Source: Erysipelotrichaceae bacterium
GTDB lineage: Bacteria; Bacillota_I; Bacilli_A; Erysipelotrichales; Erysipelotrichaceae
Direction of reading: 5' to 3'
DNA length: 40,847 bases
Assembly: GCA_030523555.1 (NCBI GenBank)
Contig: JAUNIH010000010.1
Span: forward strand, 1 to 40,847
In this document: positions 17,323-26,016 of the stretch, in pieces
Layout: each line of letters starts with the position of its first letter
Position numbering within the stretch: position 1 is the stretch's first letter
Position numbers and translations under genes: made by a program
Notes under the pieces: generated by a model
The model's database searches: none
Told to the model about the DNA's origin: nothing
What the model saw: only the letters and a program-made list of their open reading frames with translations

Positions 17323-18348
17323 CTAATTGAACATATCTTCTATTTCTTTAGAGATAAAGTCCAAAAGATTTACTACTCTGTTGTATTCCATTCTTCTAGG
17401 TCCTACAACCATCAGTCTGGCATTTTCATCCGGATTATCCGAAATCCTTATTTCACTGGTGACAATTGCCAGGTCATCCTTCCAGACAAGTTCGGTACCT
17501 CTAGGAGTAATAGCTACAACATCATTTTCATTGTTTGTCTTATAATCAACGAGACTTCTGAAGAGTTTTGAATCATCGAAGAATCTTGTGAGTTCCTTCA
17601 GTTTTTCAATATCCGCATATTCAGGCTGATACATCATATTACTCGTTCCATCAAAGTACAGTGTCTCTGTCGCAAACTTGATGAAAGCTCCGGCAAAGGC
17701 GTTATACAGCATTTCAAATCTCTGTACTGACTGATTTAACAACGGTTTAATCGATTCCAGCTTATCAGGCAGTTCATATATCGGTGTGCCTCTTAATCTT
17801 TCATTCAGTATATCCGTACAGGTTTCAATATCTTCCATGGATACCTGTTCCTGGAAATTGAAGGTTCTGTTTTCGGTATATCCTGTATCTGAGATAAAGA
17901 CACATACGGCTGTCTTGGGATCAATCTGGAACATCTTGATATGTTCAAGCTTCTGCATCTTCGCATCCGGTCCCAGCATTCCTGAAGCCAGCTTTGTCAT
18001 TTCCGATACAACTCTGCATGATTCTTTTATCGCATCTTCAAGATTTGAAGACTTTCGATCAAAGATACTTGATAAGGCATATTTGACTTCTTCATCCATA
18101 TCTTTTCTTAAAAGATGTTCACAATAGTACTGATATCCCTTATTGGATGGTATCCTTCCGGCAGATGTGTGCGGCTTTTCAAGATATCCCATAGACTCAA
18201 GTGTCGCCATATCATTTCTGATAGTCGCACTCGAATAAGGAAGATCATATTTATCAACAAGCGTCTTGGAACCTACCGGTTCAGCTGTAGCCACAAATTC
18301 ATCGACAATCGCTTTAAGAATTTCAACCATTCTCTGTGTCAATGCCAT
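17323..18348 (-). CDS. hrcA: Heat-inducible repressor HrcA
   Basis: The 341-residue protein has an N-terminal winged helix (about 1-75, with SSATIRNDMATLESMGYLEKPHTSAGRIPS-like family pattern) and a GAF-like central domain. HrcA binds CIRCE as a dimer and needs GroEL to stay active in other species; heat titrates GroEL away and derepresses the operon. It is the first gene, behind GGAGGTGAAGGC. Two CIRCE-like operators and a good promoter lie upstream, so it controls itself, grpE, dnaK, dnaJ and, through a separate CIRCE, clpB. Confidence 0.96.
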   Translation of the reverse strand: MALTQRMVEILKAIVDEFVATAEPVGSKTLVDKYDLPYSSATIRNDMATLESMGYLEKPHTSAGRIPSNKGYQYYCEHLLRKDMDEEVKYALSSIFDRKSSNLEDAIKESCRVVSEMTKLASGMLGPDAKMQKLEHIKMFQIDPKTAVCVFISDTGYTENRTFNFQEQVSMEDIETCTDILNERLRGTPIYELPDKLESIKPLLNQSVQRFEMLYNAFAGAFIKFATETLYFDGTSNMMYQPEYADIEKLKELTRFFDDSKLFRSLVDYKTNNENDVVAITPRGTELVWKDDLAIVTSEIRISDNPDENARLMVVGPRRMEYNRVVNLLDFISKEIEDMFN

Positions 18349-18361
18349 GCCTTCACCTCCT

Positions 18362-18388
18362 TTAGCACTCTTTCTTTACCATTGCTAA
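18362..18388. promoter_or_regulatory. CIRCE operator 1 of the hrcA operon
   Basis: TTAGCACTC-N9-CATTGCTAA: the left arm is perfect, the right arm has two mismatches. It covers the predicted transcription start and touches the -10 box. Confidence 0.8.
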
Positions 18389-18416
18389 TGATACATCAGG
18401 TCTTTAGCACTGTCAA
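18388..18416 (-). promoter_or_regulatory. Promoter of the hrcA-grpE-dnaK-dnaJ operon
   Basis: On the minus strand, a perfect -35 TTGACA (18411-18416) and a -10 TATCAT (18388-18393) are separated by exactly 17 bases. This is a strong housekeeping-sigma promoter. The -35 box lies within CIRCE operator 2 and the -10 touches CIRCE operator 1. Confidence 0.85.
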
Positions 18417-18430
18417 TATTTTAGTGCTAA
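18404..18430. promoter_or_regulatory. CIRCE operator 2 of the hrcA operon
   Basis: TTAGCACTG-N9-TAGTGCTAA has one mismatch in each arm, and they are symmetric, so the palindrome is perfect. It contains the -35 box, so HrcA bound here should block RNA polymerase. Confidence 0.8.
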
Positions 18431-18444
18431 TAAAATAACAATTA

Positions 18445-18464
18445 GAGTGCTAAACAGGTGCTAA
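18445..18464. promoter_or_regulatory. Two additional CIRCE half-sites
   Basis: GAGTGCTAA (18445-18453) is a perfect CIRCE half and AGGTGCTAA (18456-18464) has one mismatch. They point the same way, 11 bases apart, just upstream of the promoter. They could aid cooperative HrcA binding or be decayed operators. Confidence 0.5.
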
Positions 18465-18465
18465 A

Positions 18466-18487
18466 TAAAAAGACAGTTTCCTGTCTT
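18466..18487 (-). terminator. Rho-independent terminator after the HAD hydrolase gene
   Basis: AAGACAG (18470-18476), loop TTTC and CTGTCTT (18481-18487) form a 7-bp stem with a GAAA tetraloop on the minus strand, followed by TTTTTA. It overlaps the stop codon of the HAD gene and isolates it from the hrcA promoter. Confidence 0.8.
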
Positions 18488-19181
18488 ATAACTCAACTAT
18501 CAGTACATCAAGTACTTCATTGAGATTGTTTATCTCATAATCGATTCTTAAATCCGTTTCATATTTCTTACCGGACGGATTATAGAAACATGTTTTCACA
18601 CCCGCATTGTTTCCACCCTGCATATCACTGGTTAAAGAATCACCTATCATCAGAATCTCGCTTTTATCAATACCTTTTAAAGTATCCAGTATGACATCAT
18701 AATATTCAATCCTCGGTTTTTCATATCCCACTTCTTCTGAAATAAAGATATATTCAAAATACTGATCAAGCGTAGATAATGAGAGTTTTCTTCTGGCAGC
18801 CATCTTTGTACCATTGGTTGCAGCACACTGTATAAGCTTACCCTTAAGATTTCTTACGACCTCCAGCCCATTAGGCATAAATCTGATGGTTTCTCCAAGC
18901 TTAGTCTGATATAAACTGTTGAACTTTTCTGCCAGAGATGTATCAATACCGTATTTTCCAAAGAATTCTACAAAACGGTTAACCAGTACTTCCTTCTTGG
19001 TAAGTTCACCTCTTTCCATTCTTGGCCAGTAGGTTGAATTGATGTATGAATAGTCTTTCAGCATTTCATCATCACATTCACCAAGATTCATCTGCTTAAA
19101 ACAGTTTCTGATTGCTGCTTCTTCCTGAGCCAGGAAATCAAGAAGTGTTCCGTCAACATCCCATAATATTGCCTTAATCAT
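18486..19181 (-). CDS. HAD-family hydrolase, YjjG-like nucleotidase type
   Basis: The 231-residue phosphatase has HAD motif I DVDGTLLDF (nucleophile D9, acid D11), motif II with AATNGTKM and motif IV GDSLTSD. The cap insertion between motifs I and II and the EEVGYEKPRIEYYD stretch resemble YjjG-type noncanonical pyrimidine nucleotidases. Family members remove phosphate from small metabolites in the cytosol; the exact substrate is not certain. It starts one base after the coaD stop and is the last gene of the ftsW-rsmD-coaD operon. Confidence 0.85.
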   Translation of the reverse strand: MIKAILWDVDGTLLDFLAQEEAAIRNCFKQMNLGECDDEMLKDYSYINSTYWPRMERGELTKKEVLVNRFVEFFGKYGIDTSLAEKFNSLYQTKLGETIRFMPNGLEVVRNLKGKLIQCAATNGTKMAARRKLSLSTLDQYFEYIFISEEVGYEKPRIEYYDVILDTLKGIDKSEILMIGDSLTSDMQGGNNAGVKTCFYNPSGKKYETDLRIDYEINNLNEVLDVLIVEL

Positions 19182-19182
19182 C

Positions 19183-19662
19183 TTATTTATAAAGTTTTGC
19201 GGATACTTCTTCCATTATGGCATCAGGAATATAGGGGCTGATATCTCCATCAAAGGAAGCTACTTCTTTCGCCATTGATGAAGAAAGGAATGAAAGTTCA
19301 GGTTTGGCAACCATCAGTACTGTTTCCACTTCATCATTTAGAATCATATTGTTGGTAGCTAAAGCCAGTTCTGATTCATAATCGGAAATAGCTCTGATTC
19401 CACGGATTATGATTTTACAGTCAAGTTTTCTTGCGAGTTCTACGGTCAGTCCTTCATCAAAGATAACTTCCACATTATCAAGGCCACTGACACATTTTTC
19501 AATCATCGCTTTTCTTTCGGCATTCGTAAAGGTACAGTTTTTGGTCTTATTGTTCATAATCGCAATAACCAGATGATCATAAATCTTTGAAGCTCTTAAA
19601 ATGATATCCAGATGTCCTTTTGTTATAGGATCAAATGTACCGGGATAAATCGCTTTAATCAT
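19183..19662 (-). CDS. coaD: Phosphopantetheine adenylyltransferase
   Basis: The 159-residue protein has the nucleotidyltransferase motif TFDPITKGHLDII (TxGH class) near the N terminus, RGIRAISDYESELA in the middle and FLSSSMAKEVA near the end, all diagnostic of CoaD. It makes dephospho-CoA from ATP and 4'-phosphopantetheine, the penultimate step of CoA synthesis, as a hexamer. It overlaps the end of rsmD by 8 bases behind an AAAGGAG ribosome site. The rsmD-coaD pair is a conserved neighbourhood in Bacillota. Confidence 0.96.
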   Translation of the reverse strand: MIKAIYPGTFDPITKGHLDIILRASKIYDHLVIAIMNNKTKNCTFTNAERKAMIEKCVSGLDNVEVIFDEGLTVELARKLDCKIIIRGIRAISDYESELALATNNMILNDEVETVLMVAKPELSFLSSSMAKEVASFDGDISPYIPDAIMEEVSAKLYK

Positions 19663-20206
19663 GTAAGTCTCCTTTTTTATAGTAATAAAGTTTATTGATT
19701 CCGTATTTTTTCTCTTTATATAATTTTACTTTATTATATTCTTCATTAAGAACGGTGCTTTTGTTTACTTCAGCTATCGCTATACCATCATCATTCAAAA
19801 GATCATATTCTTCAATTAAAGAAAACAGTTTTTCATGTTCATTAAAGATATATGGAGGATCGATATAGATATAGTCAAATCTGTATCCTTTTAATCTTTT
19901 TATGCATTCTTCATATGGAAGATTAAGAACCATTCTGTTTTCATTAAGCTTTGAAAGATTACCTTCTATTATTTTTACGGCATCCTTATTTATATCATTG
20001 AATACGGCATCCTCTGCGCCTCTAGATAAAGCTTCTATTCCGATAGCTCCGCTCCCCGCAAAAAGATCAAGAAACTTCGTATCACTGTATACCGTTATGG
20101 TAGAAAAAAGAGCTTCCTTTACCATATCCCTTGTAGGTCTTGTGACATCTTCCCCCTCAAGAGTATTCAAAGGTGTTCTTTTGTATTTACCAGCTATTAC
20201 TCTCAT
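19655..20206 (-). CDS. rsmD: 16S rRNA (guanine(966)-N(2))-methyltransferase RsmD
   Basis: The 183-residue protein shows the SAM-binding motif FLDLFAGSGAIGIEALSRGA and the catalytic DPPY motif of amino-methylating enzymes (YIYIDPPYI). The N-terminal MRVIAGKYKRTPL is typical of RsmD, which methylates G966 of 16S rRNA in the assembled 30S subunit. It overlaps the end of the ftsW-like gene by 20 bases and the start of coaD by 8, so translation is probably coupled. Confidence 0.94.
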   Translation of the reverse strand: MRVIAGKYKRTPLNTLEGEDVTRPTRDMVKEALFSTITVYSDTKFLDLFAGSGAIGIEALSRGAEDAVFNDINKDAVKIIEGNLSKLNENRMVLNLPYEECIKRLKGYRFDYIYIDPPYIFNEHEKLFSLIEEYDLLNDDGIAIAEVNKSTVLNEEYNKVKLYKEKKYGINKLYYYKKGDLHD

Positions 20207-21356
20207 CTTCTTCTATAGCCATATCGGCTGCCATTTCGTTCTGAACCATACCCACGGATGCCAGACAGGCAATCAGCGAAGAACCACCCGAACTTACAAT
20301 CAGTAAAGGTACACCGGTCAAAGGAATAAAGCCTGATACCCCACCAACATTAAAGATAAAGTGACACAGGAAGTAACATACCGAACCGATAGCGACGATC
20401 TTACCGGAAATCTTTTCCGTCTTCAAAGAGAAAGATATCATCGGATAAAGAATCAGGGCGTAACCGATTATAATAACTAAAAATCCGACAATGCCCAGTT
20501 CTTCCACGATAACCGGAAGAATGAAGTCATTAGAAGGGTTAGGGAAGTTCATATACTTATGAATGGACTTGGTATAACCCAAACCGAACAGACCGCCATT
20601 GGCAAAAGATACCAGAGACATCACAAGATGATAACCGTTGTCATATCTGTATAAGAACGGATCGGCTGCTGCCAGGAATCGTCCTACCATGTAGTTGGAA
20701 GAAAAATTCTTCAGAAAATCCGTAAAGAACGGAGAAAGAATCAGTGGAATAATCACCAGTACTCCAAGTATGATTACCAGCATATATGACTGGTATTTCT
20801 TAATCTCTTTATATGAAGGTATCAGCATCATACAGTAACACATGACAAACAGTACCATCGCTGAACCAAGGTCTTTCTGCCATACCAGAATTACGCCTAC
20901 ATAAATAAGCGTACATACGCCGAATCTTATGAAATTAGAAAGATTCTTTTCTTTCTGATCTCTGGATAAGAGTCTAGCGGCATAGACCATCATAAAGGCT
21001 TTCGCGAATTCGGAAGGCTGAATGGACATGAGTGAACCGATAGGAATCCAGGCATAGGCACCATTGGTCGCTCCAAATAATCGGCACGCCAGCAACGTAA
21101 TCAGCAGAATTGTATAGGCCATATTATAAAGAGAAAGGCGCATCCTGTTTAAAGGTATGCGACACGCCAGAAAATAACCGACAAGACCCAGAACCGCAAA
21201 TATTGCCTGTTTGATGATAACGGAAGTAAGATAACCTGTATCACCTACGGCATTACCCATTTCCGCTGAAGCTATCATAAATGACCCAAAGACTACCAGC
21301 AGCACAACACCGGCTGTTATTCTTCTGTCATAATGATTTACTTTTCTAGTAGACAT
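20187..21356 (-). CDS. FtsW/RodA/SpoVE-family peptidoglycan polymerase
   Basis: The 389-residue membrane protein has about ten helices and the SEDS-family patterns QPSEFAKAFMMVYAARLL, WQKDLGSAMVLF and, near the C terminus, NVGGVSGFIPLTGVPLLIVSSGGSS. SEDS proteins polymerise lipid II into glycan strands with a partner class B PBP. The position before rsmD-coaD is common for the FtsW-type paralogue in Bacillota, but FtsW and RodA cannot be separated securely here. TTGGAG lies about 13 bases before the ATG. It is divergent from def with only 36 bases between. Confidence 0.9.
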   Translation of the reverse strand: MSTRKVNHYDRRITAGVVLLVVFGSFMIASAEMGNAVGDTGYLTSVIIKQAIFAVLGLVGYFLACRIPLNRMRLSLYNMAYTILLITLLACRLFGATNGAYAWIPIGSLMSIQPSEFAKAFMMVYAARLLSRDQKEKNLSNFIRFGVCTLIYVGVILVWQKDLGSAMVLFVMCYCMMLIPSYKEIKKYQSYMLVIILGVLVIIPLILSPFFTDFLKNFSSNYMVGRFLAAADPFLYRYDNGYHLVMSLVSFANGGLFGLGYTKSIHKYMNFPNPSNDFILPVIVEELGIVGFLVIIIGYALILYPMISFSLKTEKISGKIVAIGSVCYFLCHFIFNVGGVSGFIPLTGVPLLIVSSGGSSLIACLASVGMVQNEMAADMAIEEDESNSW

Positions 21357-21392
21357 ATCCTAATTATAACTCCAAAGTGATATTATTAAATT

Positions 21393-21953
21393 ATGGTAAT
21401 CAATAACGATACAATAATCAAAGATGACAATCCTCTGATCAGAACAAAATCAGAAGATGTTTCTTTACCCCTTAGTGAAGAAGATGAAAAAACCTTAAGG
21501 GCAATGCTGAAATATGTCGATGATTCAACCAATGAAGAGATAGCTGAAAAAGAAAACCTGAGACCTGCCGTAGGTATCAGTGCCATTCAGATCGGTATCC
21601 CTAAAAAGATGACTGCCGTTATCCTCAAGGATGAAGAAGGCAATAAAACATATGAATATGCCCTGGTAAACCCTAAGATCGTTTCCAATTCAATAGAAAA
21701 ATCAGCTTTAGGTACCGGTGAAGGATGCCTTTCTGTCGCTGATGAACATGAAGGCTATATCTACCGCAGTGCCAGAATCAAAATAAAGGCCTATGATCTC
21801 TTACAGGAAAAAAATATTGAGATACAGGCTAAAGGCTATCTTGCGATAGTCCTTCAGCACGAACTTGATCATTTCAAAGGTATTCTCTTCTACGATTATA
21901 TAAATACAGAAGATCCTTTCTATAAGCCTGACAATTCAACAGTCATTGAATAA
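21393..21953 (+). CDS. def: Peptide deformylase
   Basis: The 186-residue metalloenzyme removes the formyl group from nascent proteins. All three motifs are present: motif 1 VGISAIQIG (usually GLAAPQIG; the Ala-Pro is Ala-Ile here, the catalytic Gln is kept), motif 2 EGCLSV with the metal-binding Cys, and motif 3 QHELDHFKG with the two metal-binding His and the catalytic Glu. The insert between motifs and the start DTIIKDDNPLIR are typical of Gram-positive type 2 deformylases. It shares a 36-base divergent promoter region with the ftsW-like gene. Confidence 0.95.
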   Translation: MVINNDTIIKDDNPLIRTKSEDVSLPLSEEDEKTLRAMLKYVDDSTNEEIAEKENLRPAVGISAIQIGIPKKMTAVILKDEEGNKTYEYALVNPKIVSNSIEKSALGTGEGCLSVADEHEGYIYRSARIKIKAYDLLQEKNIEIQAKGYLAIVLQHELDHFKGILFYDYINTEDPFYKPDNSTVIE

Positions 21954-22016
21954 TTTTTCTTTTTGTTTTAGAATAACTTAAACGAATTAATTACACATAA
22001 TTCATATGGAGGTTTA

Positions 22017-23777
22017 ATGAGCGATTCGGTTTATTCAAACAATCGTAACAGTAACAGTGCGCATTCTTATAACGGCATGAACTATGACCCTAAGAAGGAT
22101 ACTCTGGTATACGCTTTAGGAGGTCTAGGTGAAGTCGGCAAGAATATGTACTGTTTTGAACACGACGATGAAATCATTATCATCGATGCCGGTGTTAAAT
22201 TTCCTGATGATGAACTATTGGGAGTAGACTATGTCATCCCTGACTATACACATCTCATCAAAAACAGAGACAAGATAAAGGCTTTAATTATCACTCATGG
22301 TCATGAAGATCATATCGGTGGTATTCCTTTCCTTCTTTTGTCATGTCCTATCAAAAAGATCTATGCCCCAAGATTTGCCAAGGCTCTGATCGAAAAGAAA
22401 CTTCAGGAAAGAAGAAGACTCGCTTCTACAAGCGTCATTGAAATAAATGAAGATTCATCAATAACTACCGAACATTTCCGTATCGGTTTCTTTAATACTG
22501 TTCATTCAATCCCTGATTCCTTAGGTGTACTGATCAATACTCCTAACGGCAGAATTGTTGAAACAGGAGACTTCAAATTTGATTTAACCCCTGTCGGACA
22601 GAACTCTGACTATCAGAAGATGGCCTATATCGGGGCTGCCGGCGTAACCCTTCTGATGTCTGATTCCACCAACGCTGAAGTTGACGGTTTCTCCATCTCC
22701 GAAAAACAGGTAGCCTACGCCATCAACGATATCATGAAGAAAACAAGTGGACGTATCATTATTTCGACCTTCGCAAGTAATGTCAACCGTCTTGCCCAGA
22801 TCATAAAGACCGCTAAGGAATGCGGAAGAAAAGTCGTCGTCTTTGGCCGTTCCATGGAAAATGTCGTTGAAATAGGCTTACAGATGAAGACTATCGATGT
22901 GCCAGAAGATACATTCATCGCACCAGAAACGGTAAACTCGTATCCGCCTGAAAAACTCTGTATTGTATGTACCGGTTCGCAAGGTGAAGCCTTGGCCGCT
23001 TTATCAAGAATTGCCGGTGGATCACACCGCTATGTCAAAATCATACCTGGAGATACCGTAGTATTTTCATCAAGTGCCATTCCTGGTAATGCCCTGAATA
23101 TCGGCGGCATCGTCAATCAGCTGATGCGTAATGGCGCAAGGGTGCTCGCAAACACTACTCTTTCTTCTTTGCATACAACCGGACACGCATCCAAGGAAGA
23201 ACAGAAACTGATGCTGCAGCTGATCAAACCTAAATATTTCATGCCTATGCATGGTGAATACAAGATGCTGAAACTGCACGCTGATTCCGCTATTGAAACA
23301 GGTATTCCAAAAGACAACTGTTTCATCTGCGCCAATGGTGATGCCTTAGTCCTGCACGAAGGCGAAGTATACAGATCCAACACCAGAATCCAGACTGATG
23401 CCATCTATGTCGATGGAAATGATATAGCCGGATTATCTACCTCCGTCTTAAAAGACAGACAGATATTAGCCGATAATGGTTTAGTTGCCGCTATAGTATG
23501 TATCGACTCACGTTCAAATAAGATACTCTGTAAACCAGGTATTGTATCAAGAGGTTTTGTATACATAAAAGATTCTCAGGCTTTAATCAAAGAAGCTGAA
23601 CAGCTGGTATATGAAGCGCTCAAGAATGAAATGAAACAGAAAGTAACATTCGGTGATCTTAAAAACTGCATAAGAAAAACGCTGGAACCATTCCTGTACC
23701 AGCGCACAAACCGAAATCCTATTGTCATTCCAGTCATCCTCAATCATGTGGATGCTATGAGAAAAAATACAGATTAA
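22017..23777 (+). CDS. rnj: Ribonuclease J
   Basis: The 586-residue protein is a metallo-beta-lactamase/beta-CASP ribonuclease. HGHEDHIGG (about residues 95-103) carries the zinc ligands, DSTNAEVDGFS and the beta-CASP residues follow, and PMHGEYKML is the RNase J signature, followed by the C-terminal domain. It is a 5'-to-3' exonuclease and endonuclease for mRNA decay and rRNA maturation. I cannot distinguish J1 from J2; the neighbour def also lies near rnjA in other Bacillota. ATGGAGG precedes the ATG. Confidence 0.94.
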   Translation: MSDSVYSNNRNSNSAHSYNGMNYDPKKDTLVYALGGLGEVGKNMYCFEHDDEIIIIDAGVKFPDDELLGVDYVIPDYTHLIKNRDKIKALIITHGHEDHIGGIPFLLLSCPIKKIYAPRFAKALIEKKLQERRRLASTSVIEINEDSSITTEHFRIGFFNTVHSIPDSLGVLINTPNGRIVETGDFKFDLTPVGQNSDYQKMAYIGAAGVTLLMSDSTNAEVDGFSISEKQVAYAINDIMKKTSGRIIISTFASNVNRLAQIIKTAKECGRKVVVFGRSMENVVEIGLQMKTIDVPEDTFIAPETVNSYPPEKLCIVCTGSQGEALAALSRIAGGSHRYVKIIPGDTVVFSSSAIPGNALNIGGIVNQLMRNGARVLANTTLSSLHTTGHASKEEQKLMLQLIKPKYFMPMHGEYKMLKLHADSAIETGIPKDNCFICANGDALVLHEGEVYRSNTRIQTDAIYVDGNDIAGLSTSVLKDRQILADNGLVAAIVCIDSRSNKILCKPGIVSRGFVYIKDSQALIKEAEQLVYEALKNEMKQKVTFGDLKNCIRKTLEPFLYQRTNRNPIVIPVILNHVDAMRKNTD

Positions 23778-23778
23778 T

Positions 23779-23800
23779 AATAGAGGCGCAAGCCTCTATT
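23779..23800. terminator. Hairpin between convergent genes
   Basis: AATAGAGGC (23779-23787), loop GCAA and GCCTCTATT (23792-23800) form a 9-bp perfect stem. The T tract is poor on both sides (ATTTATT on the plus strand), but its place between convergent stop codons supports a bidirectional terminator. Confidence 0.65.
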
Positions 23801-24296
23801 ATTTATTCCTTCTGATATATCTCAGTTTACAGACACCATCGCCTCTTCCGATAGTAGCCGGCAGATCGAGTTCACATCCAAAACATTCCCCAATTCCCCT
23901 GTCACCACACATCGCATGATCACACATCAGGGCTATTTCTTCATCAGAACATCCCTGTTTCTGCCAAGCCTTGACTAATGGGCAGTAATGGAAATCTATA
24001 TCAAGATGATCATCATCACATCTCTTTATATCCATTTCAAAAACCTTCTGCGCAAAGAAACCGAATAATCCTTTCTTTAAACCTTTTAAGGAATTACCCA
24101 TTCCACCTTTTTCTTTAATAAGATTTCCCTGATAGATACCGCATCTTTTAATCGCATCCGGTACATAATCGTTTCTATTCAGACCATGTTTTTCAGCTTC
24201 ATCAGTCAATAGATACATCCATAAGGCTCTGTGTTCAAGCTGTTCTCTGATACCAACTATTAAAGGATTTTTTATTTTAGCTTCATTTTTAATCAT
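23799..24296 (-). CDS. L-2-amino-thiazoline-4-carboxylic acid hydrolase family protein
   Basis: The protein has about 165 residues, taking the ATG at 24296 behind AAAGGGGA; a TTG start at 24317 lacks such a site. It resembles the ATC-hydrolase family (L-2-amino-thiazoline-4-carboxylate hydrolase), with the cysteine-rich C-terminal pattern CDHAMCGDRG-x-GECFGCE and HYCPLVKAWQ in the middle. The named enzyme of Pseudomonas helps convert ATC to cysteine. In anaerobic Firmicutes these proteins are widespread and mostly uncharacterised, so the true substrate is uncertain. The cysteines and histidines suggest a metal site. Confidence 0.7.
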   Translation of the reverse strand: MIKNEAKIKNPLIVGIREQLEHRALWMYLLTDEAEKHGLNRNDYVPDAIKRCGIYQGNLIKEKGGMGNSLKGLKKGLFGFFAQKVFEMDIKRCDDDHLDIDFHYCPLVKAWQKQGCSDEEIALMCDHAMCGDRGIGECFGCELDLPATIGRGDGVCKLRYIRRNK

Positions 24297-24333
24297 ATCA
24301 ATTCCCCTTTTTCTCAATTATATTTCAAAAGGC

Positions 24334-24360
24334 AAAATAAAAGAGGGCATTACGTCCTCT
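24334..24360 (-). terminator. Rho-independent terminator after gpmI
   Basis: AGAGG (24342-24346) pairs with CCTCT (24356-24360), and on the minus strand the stem runs into TTTTATTTT. It begins about 8 bases after the gpmI stop. Confidence 0.65.
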
Positions 24361-24368
24361 AATATTTG

Positions 24369-25940
24369 TTAGATCATTGATTCATTCCATGATTCAGGAA
24401 TATCCAGACCGAGAAGTTTGAAGACAGTTGCGGCAATGTTGCTTAAACCGAACTGCTTACCTTCCTTGATCTTTACATCAGCGTTATAGATATAGAATGG
24501 AACAGGTGCCAGTGTATGAGAAGTCTTTGGTTTGATAGGATCTGTTTCCTTCTTTCTCTTGTCATACATTTCATCAGCGTTACCATGGTCTGCTGTAACT
24601 ACCAGAATCGCATTGGCCTTTTCACAGGCTGCCATAACTCTGGCCATAGCGATATCAACTGATTCAACACCGATAATAGTAGATTCATAGCTTCCGGTAT
24701 GACCAACCATATCGCCATTTGGATAGTTGCATCTCAAGAACGCATATTCACCTGATTCAATGGCTTTAACCAGTTCATCAGTAACTTCAGCCGATTTCAT
24801 CCAAGGACGCTGATCAAATGGTACAACATCTGATGGGATTTCAAGCCATGTTTCAAGTTCATCAGAGAACTTTTCAGAACGGTTACCGTTCCAGAAATAA
24901 GTCACATGACCAAACTTCTGAGTTTCAGAGATAGCGTAAGTCTTAACACCGTACTTAACCAGATATTCAGACATTGTATCCTTGATTTTAGGTGGATTTG
25001 CCAGATAGTTTACAGGAATCTTGAGGTCTGCATCATACTGCAGCATACCTGCATACATGACATCAGGTTTAACACCTCTATCGAATTTATTAAAGTCAGC
25101 ACCTTCATCAAAGGCTCTTGAAATTTCTAAGGCTCTATCGCCTCTGAAGTTGAAGTATACAACTGAGTCATGATCTTCAATCTTACCAACAGGTTCACCG
25201 TTATCACAGATGATGAATTCATGCATCAGCTGATCTGTAGCGTTTTCTTCCTTCTGATATGTTTCAATAGCTTCCAAAGCACTGCTGAACTTTCTTCCGA
25301 TACCATGTACATGAGCGTTCCAGCCTCTTTCAACCATTGACCAGTCAGCTTCATATCGATCCATTGTGATATACATTCTGCCACCGCCTGAAGCGATTCT
25401 TGCATCATATCCATCACCGTTCAATGAAGCCATATGGCTTTCAAGTTCTTCAACGAATTTAACACTTGATCCTTCCGGTACGTCTCTTCCATCAAGTAAG
25501 ACATGAACTCTTACCTTGCCAGCACCTTCAGCCTTCAGTTCACTTAACATGGCTTTAAGATGCGAAATATTTGAATGGACATTACCGTTAGATAATAAAC
25601 CGATGAAATGGAAAGTATGTCCCTTCGCATTTTCTACCAGTTTCTTCCATGTATCAGATGTATAGATATCACCTGATTCAATAGATTCGTTTACGAGCTT
25701 TGCACCCTGGGAATAAACCTGACCGCAGCCGATCGCATTATGACCTACTTCCGAGTTACCCATATCATCATCACTAGGTAAGCCTACAGCTGTACCATGT
25801 GCCTTGATAGTTGTGAAAGCACTGTGTTCTCTTAAATAATCAAGCGTAGGTGTATAGGCGTTCTTTACAGCGTTACCAAAGTCGCTTTCTCTTTCACCCA
25901 CACCATCCATTACCACTAAAACAACGGGTCTACTATTCAT
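24369..25940 (-). CDS. gpmI: 2,3-bisphosphoglycerate-independent phosphoglycerate mutase
   Basis: The 523-residue alkaline-phosphatase-superfamily enzyme has MDGVGERESDFGNA (metal Asp), the phosphorylated serine in DDDMGNSEVGHNAIG, HVLLDGRDVP and the C-terminal metal motif VTADHGNADEM. It interconverts 3- and 2-phosphoglycerate in glycolysis and needs manganese. The length is standard. A TATAAT lies at 25967-25972 on the minus strand and AAAGAGG precedes the start. It is transcribed apart from upp, whose terminator lies between. Confidence 0.97.
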   Translation of the reverse strand: MNSRPVVLVVMDGVGERESDFGNAVKNAYTPTLDYLREHSAFTTIKAHGTAVGLPSDDDMGNSEVGHNAIGCGQVYSQGAKLVNESIESGDIYTSDTWKKLVENAKGHTFHFIGLLSNGNVHSNISHLKAMLSELKAEGAGKVRVHVLLDGRDVPEGSSVKFVEELESHMASLNGDGYDARIASGGGRMYITMDRYEADWSMVERGWNAHVHGIGRKFSSALEAIETYQKEENATDQLMHEFIICDNGEPVGKIEDHDSVVYFNFRGDRALEISRAFDEGADFNKFDRGVKPDVMYAGMLQYDADLKIPVNYLANPPKIKDTMSEYLVKYGVKTYAISETQKFGHVTYFWNGNRSEKFSDELETWLEIPSDVVPFDQRPWMKSAEVTDELVKAIESGEYAFLRCNYPNGDMVGHTGSYESTIIGVESVDIAMARVMAACEKANAILVVTADHGNADEMYDKRKKETDPIKPKTSHTLAPVPFYIYNADVKIKEGKQFGLSNIAATVFKLLGLDIPESWNESMI

Positions 25941-25986
25941 GTGTTTTTACCTCTTTTTCCTTAATTATTATATCTTAAATGTCATT

Positions 25987-26010
25987 ATAAAAGTCCACTT
26001 TCGTGGACTT
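25987..26010 (-). terminator. Rho-independent terminator after upp
   Basis: AAGTCCAC (25991-25998), loop TTTC and GTGGACTT (26003-26010) form an 8-bp perfect stem with a GAAA loop on the minus strand, then TTTTAT. It lies 7 bases after the upp stop. Confidence 0.82.
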
Positions 26011-26016
26011 AAAATA

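Noticed and set aside
22715-23404. Minus-strand open frames inside the RNase J gene
   Set aside because: They are antisense shadows of a long conserved gene without ribosome sites.
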